NCBI GenBank assembly: GCA_040289475.1
Contig: PSLF01000002.1
Span: 124,001-188,000, forward strand
Length of the DNA: 64,000 nucleotides
Reading direction: 5' to 3'
Origin: Acidimicrobiia bacterium
Lineage (GTDB): Bacteria > Actinomycetota > Acidimicrobiia > ATN3 > PSLF01
The notes below the pieces were generated by a model. That model did not search any database. It saw only the letters and a list, made by a program, of their open reading frames with translations, and had not been told where the DNA came from. Of the stretch, positions 16,873 through 24,557 are shown in pieces. How positions within the stretch are numbered: the first letter of the stretch is position 1; each line of letters opens with the position of its first letter. Position numbers and translations under genes: made by a program.

Positions 16873-19473
16873 TCACGCTGGCGGAGTGCCGTTATATCCT
16901 GCCGATATAAAGCCGTCGCTCCATCCTTTGTACGAGAAATATTGAGGCCGCTCTACAACTATAGACTTGCTCGGATCCTGACTTATTATAAACACGGAAA
17001 ACTCGCGGTTGTCGAATAGATCCAAAACCCTGATTGTAGACCGGTTATTTGCGGGAACGGTCACCACCTTTAGCATCGGATAATTCGATGGGAAAAGAAA
17101 CAGAACATTTACAGCAACTGGCGTCGAATTGGGGTTTGCGATAGTGATGTATGGATGCGACGCTGAAGATAATGCATATCCTTCTGCAAACAGCGCCCAT
17201 GGCGAGGGCGATATGCCTACGCCGACATCACCGCCATCCCACCCGCCTGGCCCAGAATAGTCATAGTACATTGGCCGGGCAGACATTATAGGTTGACTAG
17301 ATGTGACCACGGTGCCGTGAGCAACGTTGGGACCGATCAGGTCATTGACTCTATAAGTGCGTCTGGAGGTAGCTGGTAGTGTGTCAGCTATAGTAATAGG
17401 AGTGCCGCTCTCCGGTAAGAAGTTAAGGGTTACCGAGACCGGACTTGTTTGAGGATTGCCTAAAGTGAGGTATTCTGTAAAACCGGGTCCTGTATATCCC
17501 TCTGCAAAATAAGCCTGAGTTTTCAACGCAATTTGGCCTGAATTTACCGACCCCCCTTTCATACCAGAGTAGTCGAAGTAAACCGGCTGCTCGACATGGA
17601 TGAGTCCTCCGTTTGCATGTACATGAGTCGAAAACTCAGTTGATCCAACTACGTCTTTGGCAGAAAAGGTTGCTCTGGATCGAGCTCCAACAGGAAACTG
17701 TCTAGTGGTAGTAGAACCTCCGGGAAGCAAGTATTTAAAGTCAACTGTAATAGGCCACCAGTTAGGGTTGAACACCGTAAAAAACGTGTCAAACCCAGGC
17801 CCGGTATATCCCTCGGCAAAATAATAGTCACGAGCCAAGTTAGCCGCCCCAACGCCATCGTGGCCGCCTTGCTTAGAAAAATAATCGAAGTACATAGGAC
17901 GTTCAGAAAAAAGATTAGCGCTGTTGGATAAAACATATGTGGAGTGTTGGACACCTGATCCCAAGAACGAAGTTACGTTTATCGTTCCCCTCGCGTTAGG
18001 AGGTACCGTAATCGGCCCCTGGTCAACCACGCCTCCGTCACTTTTTGCATAGCGAAGCATGACCTGAGCAGGAGAACTACCGGTATTGAGCAGGGTTATC
18101 CACTCGTCGAAAGGTGCAGCTGCGCTTCCAGTGAAGCCTTCTGCAAAGTACTGGCGAACGTGGAAAGGACGCCCGAACGGAGGTGTCCAGGACCAAGTAG
18201 CGGTTGTCTCCTCTGGAAGGCCGAGCGTGTAACCGCCAGCTACTATTACTTCCCGGCGGGAAGAGTCGTACACGACGAAATGTTCGTTGCGGGCACCGGC
18301 CCCCTTTCTGTCTTTATCGGTTTGAGAGCCGGGAACAACAACCTGGAGCCAGTCATCGCCCATGAACGCCCAAAGATCGCCGTAAGTACCGTTAATCGTC
18401 TCCAGGACACCGTTGTTGTCAGCGTCTATGGCCGAAACAGACTGACCGCCAAACAACACCGCAGGTGTGTCGTTGAACGAATCCGCCATCGCACCACCAA
18501 GTCGGGGGGGAGGACTGTGCCGCGTAGGAACTCGATGCCAGTTCGACCCGTCCCACGACCAGGTGTCCGACAGGACTGATTCTTGATCTTTTAGAGGTTT
18601 CTCCTCAAAGGATTCGCTGTGGTCAGTAAAGAAAAAGTTGGGTAGTGCGCCTCCGAAGGCGATGATCTGGGATCTTCCTACATCGGCGGCTCCAGCTGGT
18701 GCTAGCCTCGGAGGTAGAGGAGTCACCGGGTTCCGCTTAGACCACTCGCCGTTTTTATACACCCATGTCTCCGTAGACCCTCCGAGTTCAAAGTTGGTGG
18801 TGTCAATCGTCAAGCCTCCGAAAAGAACTATTTCTTGCCGTACGGGATCCCAGACCATCTTCCCCAGCATCAGTCCTGCCTTGGTACCGAAGTCGGGTGC
18901 GAATGGCGACTGTGCGGCGGTACCCCCGAGGCTCGGAGGGTTGGCCGATGAGGGCATTGTCCAGTTAGTACCATCCCACTCCCACGTATCGTAGAGCGGT
19001 CCGACCGCTTGCTGAAACCCACCGAACATCACGATCCTTTGGTTTATGGGATCGTAGGCCATCTGCGCGCGGGATCGTTTTGGTGGCTTTGTAGGAGGAT
19101 TTAGCTTTGTCCAATTAGTGCCGTCCCAAACCCACGTTTCGTCGAGCTCGGCGAAGATGAACGTCGTTCCTCCGAAGGTGACAATTTGGCCTCTTGCAGC
19201 GTCGAAGGCAGCTGCTGAGTTCGAGTGGTCTATGGGATAGTCTCCGGCAAAACTTGGCGCACGCACTCGCTGCCAGCAATCGCACAGAATGGAGTCGCCG
19301 GCTTTAGCAGGGCTCCCTACTAGCAAAACAACGATGACGACGGCAACCGATGCCGCGGGAAGAGCGAGACGATTCGAACGAGATTCCCAGATTTCGGACG
19401 CGTCTGCGATCAGCCTGTTACCAAACCACGATCGGGCCAGACCTAATTCCGGCCTTCTTAGAGGTCTCGGCAT
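16873..19473 (-). CDS. Secreted Kelch beta-propeller protein with four YFAEGYTG-type repeats
   Basis: Start ATG 19473 is chosen for its excellent ribosome-binding site (GGAGG, 6-base spacer); a longer frame to 19503 has none. The 866-residue product has a long basic leader and a membrane/signal segment (LALPAASVAVVIVVLLVGSPAKA). About 370 residues of Kelch repeats follow (YDTWEWDGTNWT, IVMFGG, PPRLGGAMA), then four ~100-residue repeats. Each repeat starts with FAEG and most end with ERPMYFDYSG-like sequence. The Kelch part should fold as a propeller; the FAEG repeats look like beta-sandwich surface modules. It is likely a surface or secreted binding protein; no catalytic residues are evident. 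Confidence 0.85.
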   Translation of the reverse strand: MPRPLRRPELGLARSWFGNRLIADASEIWESRSNRLALPAASVAVVIVVLLVGSPAKAGDSILCDCWQRVRAPSFAGDYPIDHSNSAAAFDAARGQIVTFGGTTFIFAELDETWVWDGTNWTKLNPPTKPPKRSRAQMAYDPINQRIVMFGGFQQAVGPLYDTWEWDGTNWTMPSSANPPSLGGTAAQSPFAPDFGTKAGLMLGKMVWDPVRQEIVLFGGLTIDTTNFELGGSTETWVYKNGEWSKRNPVTPLPPRLAPAGAADVGRSQIIAFGGALPNFFFTDHSESFEEKPLKDQESVLSDTWSWDGSNWHRVPTRHSPPPRLGGAMADSFNDTPAVLFGGQSVSAIDADNNGVLETINGTYGDLWAFMGDDWLQVVVPGSQTDKDRKGAGARNEHFVVYDSSRREVIVAGGYTLGLPEETTATWSWTPPFGRPFHVRQYFAEGFTGSAAAPFDEWITLLNTGSSPAQVMLRYAKSDGGVVDQGPITVPPNARGTINVTSFLGSGVQHSTYVLSNSANLFSERPMYFDYFSKQGGHDGVGAANLARDYYFAEGYTGPGFDTFFTVFNPNWWPITVDFKYLLPGGSTTTRQFPVGARSRATFSAKDVVGSTEFSTHVHANGGLIHVEQPVYFDYSGMKGGSVNSGQIALKTQAYFAEGYTGPGFTEYLTLGNPQTSPVSVTLNFLPESGTPITIADTLPATSRRTYRVNDLIGPNVAHGTVVTSSQPIMSARPMYYDYSGPGGWDGGDVGVGISPSPWALFAEGYALSSASHPYITIANPNSTPVAVNVLFLFPSNYPMLKVVTVPANNRSTIRVLDLFDNREFSVFIISQDPSKSIVVERPQYFSYKGWSDGFISAGYNGTPPA

Positions 19474-19609
19474 TATTTTCCTCCAACCGATTAAGCAGTC
19501 CAAACATCATATACTGCTATATCAGAGTCCTCAGAGGCCCGCCCAGCAGTCTGGGCTACTCTTACCGGGCAGCGCGAGGCAAAAGGAAGTATAACCACAG
19601 GAGAGGACA

Positions 19610-20209
19610 ATGGCAGTGGCTTCGCATACCCAGACCTCCGATACGGATCAACTTTTCCAGAGACTGTGCCGATCCCAGGAGCGGGATCTGAGGGAGCTGT
19701 TCAAGGCCGCAACAAAGCCCAACATCGAACTTCTAAATGGCTACGCCTTCAAGGGATTCAACGTCACCTCGGTCGCTAAGGTGCTGGGGTTCCAAAAGTT
19801 TGTCAAGTGCTTCTTCACTACTGAAGCCGGGGGACAGCTAGAGGGGTGCAACCTGTGGGTCAGCCCATTTAGTCCAGAAGGAGAGTGGATTTTACAGAAG
19901 AGAAAGCCTCATGGCTTCTATGTCGTAAAGACCGAGTGGGATCCAGTTTGGGGACCTTCTCAGAAGAACGCGCTCCGCATCGATTATGCTGCTTCAGTTC
20001 GGAATCATCGTCTGAATCCCGAGCGCGCTATCATCGATTATCTAGTCCAACCCGATCCGGAAAACCCTGATTGCTTTCTAGGAAAGGCGTTTTTGGGAAG
20101 CGATCGTTTGAAAGTTTTCTTTAGTTACTTCGTTCTTGCCAGATTGGACGACTCCGATCAGATTTTTGAGGAGAAGTTGTCATCGATTCCAATTGTGCGA
20201 CGACGCTAA
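19610..20209 (+). CDS. Unknown 199-residue soluble protein
   Basis: Start ATG 19610 lies 5 bases behind GGAGAGG, so translation is well supported. The N-terminus is helical (QLFQRLCRSQERDLRELF); the rest alternates short hydrophobic and charged stretches rich in aromatic residues (FVKCFFTTEAG, NLWVSPFSPEGEWILQKR, VWGPSQKNALRIDY), suggesting a beta-barrel or sandwich fold. There is no signal peptide or membrane helix. I do not recognise a family. It is transcribed divergently from the Kelch gene, with about 136 bases between starts to hold both promoters. Confidence 0.72.
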   Translation: MAVASHTQTSDTDQLFQRLCRSQERDLRELFKAATKPNIELLNGYAFKGFNVTSVAKVLGFQKFVKCFFTTEAGGQLEGCNLWVSPFSPEGEWILQKRKPHGFYVVKTEWDPVWGPSQKNALRIDYAASVRNHRLNPERAIIDYLVQPDPENPDCFLGKAFLGSDRLKVFFSYFVLARLDDSDQIFEEKLSSIPIVRRR

Positions 20210-20450
20210 AGCTATACGAGGTGTCTGAGAGCTGATGTGGATCGTTGCGCTAGGCTTGCCGGCATTTTTCGAATATGGCCTGGGGACATTAGATCAAGGT
20301 GTGCATCTCGAAGCCCGATGTGGCCACATGCAACCACAAGGATACGGTGGCTGCTCTCCCGCCTCTTAACCGAACACTCATCCTGAATGACGGACAGCAC
20401 CATTAGTGTGATCGCGGGAAAACAATATGTGCGCGTTGCAGTTTTCGTAA

Positions 20451-20618
20451 GTTTTAAGTGGCATTAGACGGATAGGCTTCAGCGATGATATCAAAGAAAA
20501 TCTTGATTTTTTTCTCGGTGATCTCACCGAAAACCAAATTCCGTGTGGGGAAAAACCTGTATATGAAGCACGCGGCGAGTATCAAGAATTACTGAATAAT
20601 AAGGCAACACTCGATTAG
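20451..20618 (+). pseudogene. Possible 3' remnant of a lost gene
   Basis: The frame after a stop at 20448-20450 encodes 55 protein-like residues (including IKENLDFFLGDLTENQIPCG and YEARGEYQELLNNKATLD) ending at TAG 20616-20618, but it has no ATG, GTG or TTG at its beginning. Its base composition is AT-rich like foreign or decaying DNA, and it lies in an otherwise empty spacer. I read it as the tail of a degraded gene. A short ORF in another frame (from ATG 20487) is less protein-like. Confidence 0.3.
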
Positions 20619-20650
20619 CGTGGCGATTGCCAAGCTAATCGAGCTTTTAG
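20610..20650 (+). terminator. Hairpin with 10-bp perfect arms, possible terminator
   Basis: CTCGATTAGC (20610-20619) pairs with GCTAATCGAG (20634-20643); inside is a second short stem GGC-GATT-GCC. It is followed by CTTTTAG. The left arm contains the stop codon of the gene remnant at 20451, so it may be that lost gene's terminator, or an inverted repeat scar. Confidence 0.5.
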
Positions 20651-20692
20651 ACTGCGGTGGATTGGCAAAGTGGTGACAGCATCACGCCAGTT

Positions 20693-22444
20693 ATGAGCAC
20701 AGCGGAAGAAGTAGCAGCCAGATCTACGTGGCGTTTGCTTTGTCCTCACTTCGCTGGCAGCGAGCGCTTGAGTAAAGCTATGAATGCGCTTCGACGGTGG
20801 CCGCACGGATTGGTAGGTGGGGCTGTGGCTGCAGTTACGCTTGCTCTGTATTCGGTGTTTCCGCCTAGCATCCGCGCAGTTGTCATTGACGAATGGGCCT
20901 ATCTCAAAGCTGCTAAGCAGCTTGCCTCTTTAGGTGCCTATCGGCCGGATCCCACCGCTATCGCCCCAGACCTTGTACCTGTGGCCATAAGCGCGGCTCT
21001 GGGAAAGATAGCAGGACACGAGTTGTTGTGGCTCAGAGCTGCAAGCGCAGTGTCTTTTGTGGCAATGGGTGTCATTGCATACTTTTTAGCTGTCGAAGTA
21101 GGGACACCCAAGCGGTTTGCCATTGTTTGTGGAATTGTTTCTGCTGCTAATCCTATAGCGATGCCGCTTGCGGTTACGGGAATGAGCGACCTTCCTGCGG
21201 CAGCTTTTCTTTGGGCGGCAATTATTTTCGGCATCCGATATTTACGAAAACTCTCATTGAGCGCGGCTTTGTGGTGCAGCGTAGCGTCTCTCGCAGCAGC
21301 CTCCATTCGTCCTATTGGGATTGTCCCCTTAGCTGTCCTGGTCGGGTACTCGATTCTGGCCATCGGTAGGAACAAGAGAAATTGGACAGGCGCGGTTGTG
21401 GGTGCCGTAGCTGTCGGAATTTTCCTAGTTGGTGTATCGCAATATGCCGAGGACACAGTTTCAACGGTCCATTACTTATATGAGGCGTCGCTTGCGCCGG
21501 CAAGAGTCTGGGCAAAAATGATTGTTTTGTACCCAACCCAAGTGGGTCTTTATTTATCTCTTGTGGCAGCTCCACTATCGGCTGGTGTATTGGTTGGAAA
21601 TTTTCGAAAAATGCGAATTGTGATTGGGGCTGTTGTCGGGGGAGCGATTGGTGGGTTTGCGGCAACAGTTACCTCTCCAGGCACTTTGAGGTTTCCCTAC
21701 ATGTCATGGGGATCTGTAATTGCGGCAAACGGAGTTGGAGGAGGAGACAGACCTTTTCTGCCGGGAGGATTATTGGTTGCAATCTCGTCTGTTGTGGGGG
21801 CATCTGCTGGGGTGCTCTTGGTAGCGGTTGCAATGCGCACTAGGAAAGCGAAGCGGTCTGAGCGACTTTTCTCATGGCAGGGACTTCGCGCTATATCTTC
21901 TCGTGAAGCGGTAACTGCATCTTTATACCTGGCAGTAGTTGTGTTGTGCTTAGCAGTTGTTAATGGAGTGATGGGCTTTGCATTCGAGGATGCCAGGACC
22001 GGATACGATCGCTATTTAATACCGCTATTCGGGCCAGCTCTTGCTCTCATTGCGCACCGCTTGAGCTCGTTGAAAAATGAATGGACTGTCTGGGCTGTGG
22101 CATGTGTATTGGTGGTGGCGCTGACAACGATAGGGGTGCAGGACTGGGCCGCTCAGAGAAGAACCGCCTGGGCGGAGCTTGAGTCATTGACTCTAAGTGG
22201 TGTTCCAGCTACTAAGATTGATGGAGGATTCGAATGGAGCGCTGATCATCAGCCTGCAGAGTACGCCCCAGCCTTCGACCCGAAATCTTATGTTCCATGG
22301 TATATACGGGAATTTGCGCCTTATACAGATCGGGAGTATGTGCTGTCGGGATCAGTACTGGATGGCTATCAGGTAGTAAAAACGATCCGATGGAAAAGCT
22401 GGTTTAGAGAAGGAAAGTTGTATCTTCAGGTCCGTTTACCATGA
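20693..22444 (+). CDS. Polytopic membrane glycosyltransferase-like protein (GT-C type)
   Basis: About 583 residues with ten or more membrane helices (AAVTLALYSVFPPSIRAVVI, IAYFLAVEVG, and others) and the early acidic loop VIDEWAYLKAAKQLASLGAY that is typical of PMT/ArnT-like GT-C transferases. A long, more polar C-terminal part (EFAPYTDREYVLSGSVLDGY) would face outside. The start is uncertain: ATG 20693, ATG 20780 (giving MNALRRWPHG just before the first helix) and GTG 20657 are all in frame and none has a strong ribosome-binding site. Substrate unknown; it is a likely envelope glycan or lipid modifier. Confidence 0.7.
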   Translation: MSTAEEVAARSTWRLLCPHFAGSERLSKAMNALRRWPHGLVGGAVAAVTLALYSVFPPSIRAVVIDEWAYLKAAKQLASLGAYRPDPTAIAPDLVPVAISAALGKIAGHELLWLRAASAVSFVAMGVIAYFLAVEVGTPKRFAIVCGIVSAANPIAMPLAVTGMSDLPAAAFLWAAIIFGIRYLRKLSLSAALWCSVASLAAASIRPIGIVPLAVLVGYSILAIGRNKRNWTGAVVGAVAVGIFLVGVSQYAEDTVSTVHYLYEASLAPARVWAKMIVLYPTQVGLYLSLVAAPLSAGVLVGNFRKMRIVIGAVVGGAIGGFAATVTSPGTLRFPYMSWGSVIAANGVGGGDRPFLPGGLLVAISSVVGASAGVLLVAVAMRTRKAKRSERLFSWQGLRAISSREAVTASLYLAVVVLCLAVVNGVMGFAFEDARTGYDRYLIPLFGPALALIAHRLSSLKNEWTVWAVACVLVVALTTIGVQDWAAQRRTAWAELESLTLSGVPATKIDGGFEWSADHQPAEYAPAFDPKSYVPWYIREFAPYTDREYVLSGSVLDGYQVVKTIRWKSWFREGKLYLQVRLP

Positions 22445-22500
22445 TTTCTAAGATCTGTCGCCTACAGAACAAAATAGTAATACAAGTTGCATGATTAGTC

Positions 22501-23127
22501 TTATGAAAGAAGCGTGAGCCAGAATTCGGCGTGTTCAGCATCGATTTCTTGTATAGCAGTCTCTAATTCCACAAGCTTAAATGGCGGAATTTCGATCCCC
22601 AAGGTAGTTGTGACTCCCTGCTGGTCGCGAGTGCCAGCGATTTGTTGGGCCTCTGCGGTGAGTCTTGCTAGTACGTCTACTAGCACAGCTAGAAAGGTCT
22701 CGAGGTTCTTTCCTGCGGATTCTTCTTCCCATTCGTTGCCGACCCGTGAAAGGGCTACTACTGGGGCGTCCTGTGACTCCGATGGGATCCCAGCTCGAAC
22801 ACATAAAAGCGTCCGACCAGCTCGGGCGAACGGTATGAGTTCGGGCGGTAGGGATTCTTCGACACGAACGTCCGCTATATCTTGCAAGGGGATAAAGTCG
22901 AGATCTTCTCCAGCCAGTGGAACCGTGAGAGATACTGGGTCGGACTCCGAGTACATTACGCTGATTGAAGAGGGAAGGCCTCCCGGAACAACGTGTGCTA
23001 GTGAGATCAGTTTGTCTCTGTCGCCAACACGGACTTCGGGAGTAGTGCCCTCAAAGACTGCAACGATCTGGGCGACTCGCCGAAGGAGCTCTCCAGCGCG
23101 GGACAGCGATTGAGGGCCGTCTGACAC
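22501..23127 (-). CDS. Unknown 208-residue protein
   Basis: A soluble, acidic protein starting with a helix (SLSRAGELLRRVAQIVAVFEG), then a beta-rich middle (SISVMYSESDPVSLTVPL, IPLQDIADVRVEESLPPELI) and a helical part (LETFLAVLVDVLARLTAEAQ). There is no signal peptide, membrane helix or catalytic motif I can identify. The order and the PPELIPFARAG stretch recall SUKH/SMI1-type proteins faintly, but I would not assign it. It ends 56 bases from the convergent glycosyltransferase and starts about 75 bases from the promoter of the whiB7 leader, with which it diverges. Confidence 0.65.
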   Translation of the reverse strand: MSDGPQSLSRAGELLRRVAQIVAVFEGTTPEVRVGDRDKLISLAHVVPGGLPSSISVMYSESDPVSLTVPLAGEDLDFIPLQDIADVRVEESLPPELIPFARAGRTLLCVRAGIPSESQDAPVVALSRVGNEWEEESAGKNLETFLAVLVDVLARLTAEAQQIAGTRDQQGVTTTLGIEIPPFKLVELETAIQEIDAEHAEFWLTLLS

Positions 23128-23202
23128 TTATACACTCCTCAATATCATCGAAGCTCCTACTCTAGCGGAGCAGGGGACCGCAAATTAATTTTGTTCGCCG
23201 TA

Positions 23203-23231
23203 TTGCAATGCCTCAAAAAACTGTGTAAAAT
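23203..23231 (+). promoter_or_regulatory. Sigma-70-type promoter of the whiB7-like leader
   Basis: TTGCAA (23203-23208) and TAAAAT (23226-23231) are separated by exactly 17 bases. An AT-rich block (AAATTAATTTTG, 23182-23193) lies about 10 bases upstream of the -35. WhiB7-dependent promoters of mycobacteria carry an AT-rich element upstream of the -35 which the AT-hook contacts, so autoregulation is possible. Transcription would begin near 23238, leaving a leader of about 417 bases. Confidence 0.6.
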
Positions 23232-23251
23232 TCTTAGTTCGAGACTGACGA

Positions 23252-23284
23252 ATGCTGCACAGGTGTCGAAGGGCAGAGCCGTAA
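23252..23284 (+). CDS. Possible 10-residue upstream ORF in the whiB7-like leader
   Basis: ATG 23252 encodes MLHRCRRAEP and its TAA stop (23282-23284) overlaps the ATG of the next small ORF (TAATG), the arrangement for translational coupling. It begins about 15 bases after the predicted transcription start. The ribosome-binding site is weak. It could be chance. Confidence 0.3.
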   Translation: MLHRCRRAEP

Positions 23285-23469
23285 TGGCGCCAGGAGAACC
23301 AAACAGCTTACTCACAGATTATAAGGTTGGGTGCGACATCATGTCCGTGTACGAGTACGTACGCACGGCCGGTGTAGAGCACGCCCATGCTCTCAAGGGC
23401 TGGCTAGCAGCAATTACGGCGGGAGTCATGCCGAGACCGGCCCGGATCTTGGAGGAGACGGAAGCCTGA
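23284..23469 (+). CDS. Small 61-residue ORF in the whiB7-like leader
   Basis: ATG 23284 opens a 61-residue frame (SLLTDYKVGCDIMSVYEYVR, then AGVEHAHALKGWLAAITAGV) that ends 29 bases before a terminator-like hairpin. The composition is protein-like and the preceding sequence has a GAAGGGC purine tract, but with a long spacer. It could be a real small protein with its own terminator, or a leader ORF whose translation controls read-through into the WhiB7-like gene 186 bases downstream. No family is recognised. Confidence 0.45.
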   Translation: MAPGEPNSLLTDYKVGCDIMSVYEYVRTAGVEHAHALKGWLAAITAGVMPRPARILEETEA

Positions 23470-23497
23470 TTAGAGGTCTAGAAGTCAGCCGAGATCC

Positions 23498-23530
23498 GAG
23501 CCGCCGAAAAAGGCGGCTCGATTAGTTTTG
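23498..23530 (+). terminator. Rho-independent-type hairpin upstream of whiB7 (possible attenuator)
   Basis: GAGCCGCC (23498-23505) and GGCGGCTC (23512-23519) form a perfect 8-bp GC-rich stem around loop GAAAAA, followed by GATTAGTTTTG. It lies after the 61-residue ORF and 125 bases before the WhiB7-like start. No second promoter is obvious between hairpin and gene, so read-through may be needed for expression. GGCGG at about 23418-23422 could pair with the left arm as a weak competitor. Confidence 0.65.
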
Positions 23531-23654
23531 GGGCCAATATGGACCAGCTAAAACAGTAAAAGAGGCAGGCCAGTTGTTGAAGGGACGGTTTACGAAGGGC
23601 ATGGACAAAGCTAAGAAGTTGTTGAGGTGAGTGAGGCAAGAGCGACGAGGAACA

Positions 23655-23948
23655 ATGGCAGTAGCTTGGAAGGAAGAGCGGAAGTTCATAGCGGGAAAGT
23701 CTCTCTGTGACGATGGCGCGGGTGGTCTCACGGACTTGTTCTTTTCTGAGGAGATCCCCGATATCATTCAGGCCAAGGCAATCTGCCGCATGTGCGAGAA
23801 CAGGGAGCCGTGTCTAGAAGGAGCGCTTGCACGCCGGGAGCCTTGGGGCGTCTGGGGCGGGGAATTGTTCATGAACGGCAAGATCGTCCCGAAGAAGCGG
23901 CCCCGAGGGCGACCTCCAAAGGACCCTGCAAAGCGAATAAGCGCGTGA
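23655..23948 (+). CDS. whiB7: WhiB7-like iron-sulfur transcription factor
   Basis: ATG 23655 follows GAGG with a 5-base spacer. The 97-residue protein has the four WhiB cysteines (C18, C44, C47, C53) that hold an Fe-S cluster, the EPWGVWGG turn (residues 62-69) and then KRPRGRPPKD, an AT-hook. The run from EPWGVWGGE through the AT-hook closely follows mycobacterial WhiB7 (from memory EPWGVWGGEIF ... KRPRGRPRKD). WhiB7 binds the primary sigma factor and activates intrinsic antibiotic-resistance genes after ribosome stress. The long leader with a hairpin upstream is also a WhiB7 trait. Confidence 0.88.
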   Translation: MAVAWKEERKFIAGKSLCDDGAGGLTDLFFSEEIPDIIQAKAICRMCENREPCLEGALARREPWGVWGGELFMNGKIVPKKRPRGRPPKDPAKRISA

Positions 23949-24052
23949 AATCGCGAACGAGATATTTTATGGGTTGAATTGTCGGGCCGCAGGAAGATCT
24001 CACCTAAACACGAATCCAACCTAGAAGAACGCGGCTCGTAATTGAAAATTGG

Positions 24053-24373
24053 CTATATGTTCAGATATGAGCGACGCTCCGGCGGGGGATATATTCTGTT
24101 TCCGTTTTTCGAGTAGACCGAGATTGCATCGGTGGGGCATGACCAGGCAGCCTCGAGAACTCGAGAGCCGTCACCGAAATCGTTATTCGCAAGAATTGCC
24201 TTACCCTCCCCATCGAGGTAGAAAAGGTCGGGCGCGATTCCGCAGCAGTTTCCGGCACCAATGCAAAGATTGCGGTCAATGTCGATTCTTGCGACTGCGC
24301 CGGAGTCGTTTTCTCGAACTGTGTGGTGGATGCCTCTGGTAGGTTTCATTTGTTGAAAAGTTAGTGCCCGCAT
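24053..24373 (-). CDS. Small 3Fe-4S/4Fe-4S ferredoxin of the P450-partner type
   Basis: The 106-residue product has IDRNLCIGAGNCCGIAPDLF, a C-x5-C arrangement, then SCPTDAI near the end, the pattern of single-cluster ferredoxins that donate electrons to cytochromes P450 and related enzymes. The acid residues between (DLFYLDGEGKAIL) are typical. No P450 or ferredoxin reductase is in the window, so the partner is elsewhere. ATG 24373 and ATG 24349 are both possible starts; neither has a good ribosome-binding site. Confidence 0.8.
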   Translation of the reverse strand: MRALTFQQMKPTRGIHHTVRENDSGAVARIDIDRNLCIGAGNCCGIAPDLFYLDGEGKAILANNDFGDGSRVLEAAWSCPTDAISVYSKNGNRIYPPPERRSYLNI

Positions 24374-24457
24374 CCATGCGGGGATTCCGATATATGCGAT
24401 AAGAAAGATATACCCGACAATAGCAATTCTGCGCGGCTAGTTTGGCCGCTTGCGCAA

Positions 24458-24532
24458 GGGGGTTTAGCTCAGTGGGAGAGCGCCTCCCTTACAAGGAGGA
24501 GGCCGTTGGTTCGAACCCAACAACCCCCACCA
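24458..24532 (+). tRNA. tRNA-Val (anticodon UAC), CCA encoded
   Basis: A full cloverleaf can be drawn: acceptor GGGGGTT/AACCCCC, D stem GCTC/GAGC, anticodon stem CCTCC/GGAGG with loop CTTACAA (anticodon TAC at 24490-24492), T stem GTTGG/CCAAC with loop TTCGAAC. The discriminator is A and CCA is encoded (24530-24532). leuC starts 25 bases after the tRNA end. Confidence 0.96.
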
Positions 24533-24557
24533 GCGAGCCAAGAGTTAGGAGGACATC

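Larger units (their letters stand above)
20210..20692. other. Long intergenic stretch with a gene remnant and a hairpin
   Basis: Between the 199-residue unknown and the membrane glycosyltransferase there are about 480 bases with no intact gene. The first 240 bases show nothing I can support. Bases 20451-20618 are an AT-rich open frame without a start codon, and a perfect-armed hairpin sits at 20610-20643; both are listed separately. A short palindrome (20516-20529, CGGTGATCTCACCG) lies inside the remnant. Confidence 0.5.

Noticed and set aside
20212-20403. 63-codon minus-strand frame after the 199-residue unknown
   Set aside because: No ribosome-binding site, composition random, and no recognisable feature.
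20516-20529. Palindrome CGGTGATCTCACCG with a T-run beside it
   Set aside because: The T-run lies before the stem on the plus strand, and A's follow, so it is not a terminator in either reading; too short to call an operator.
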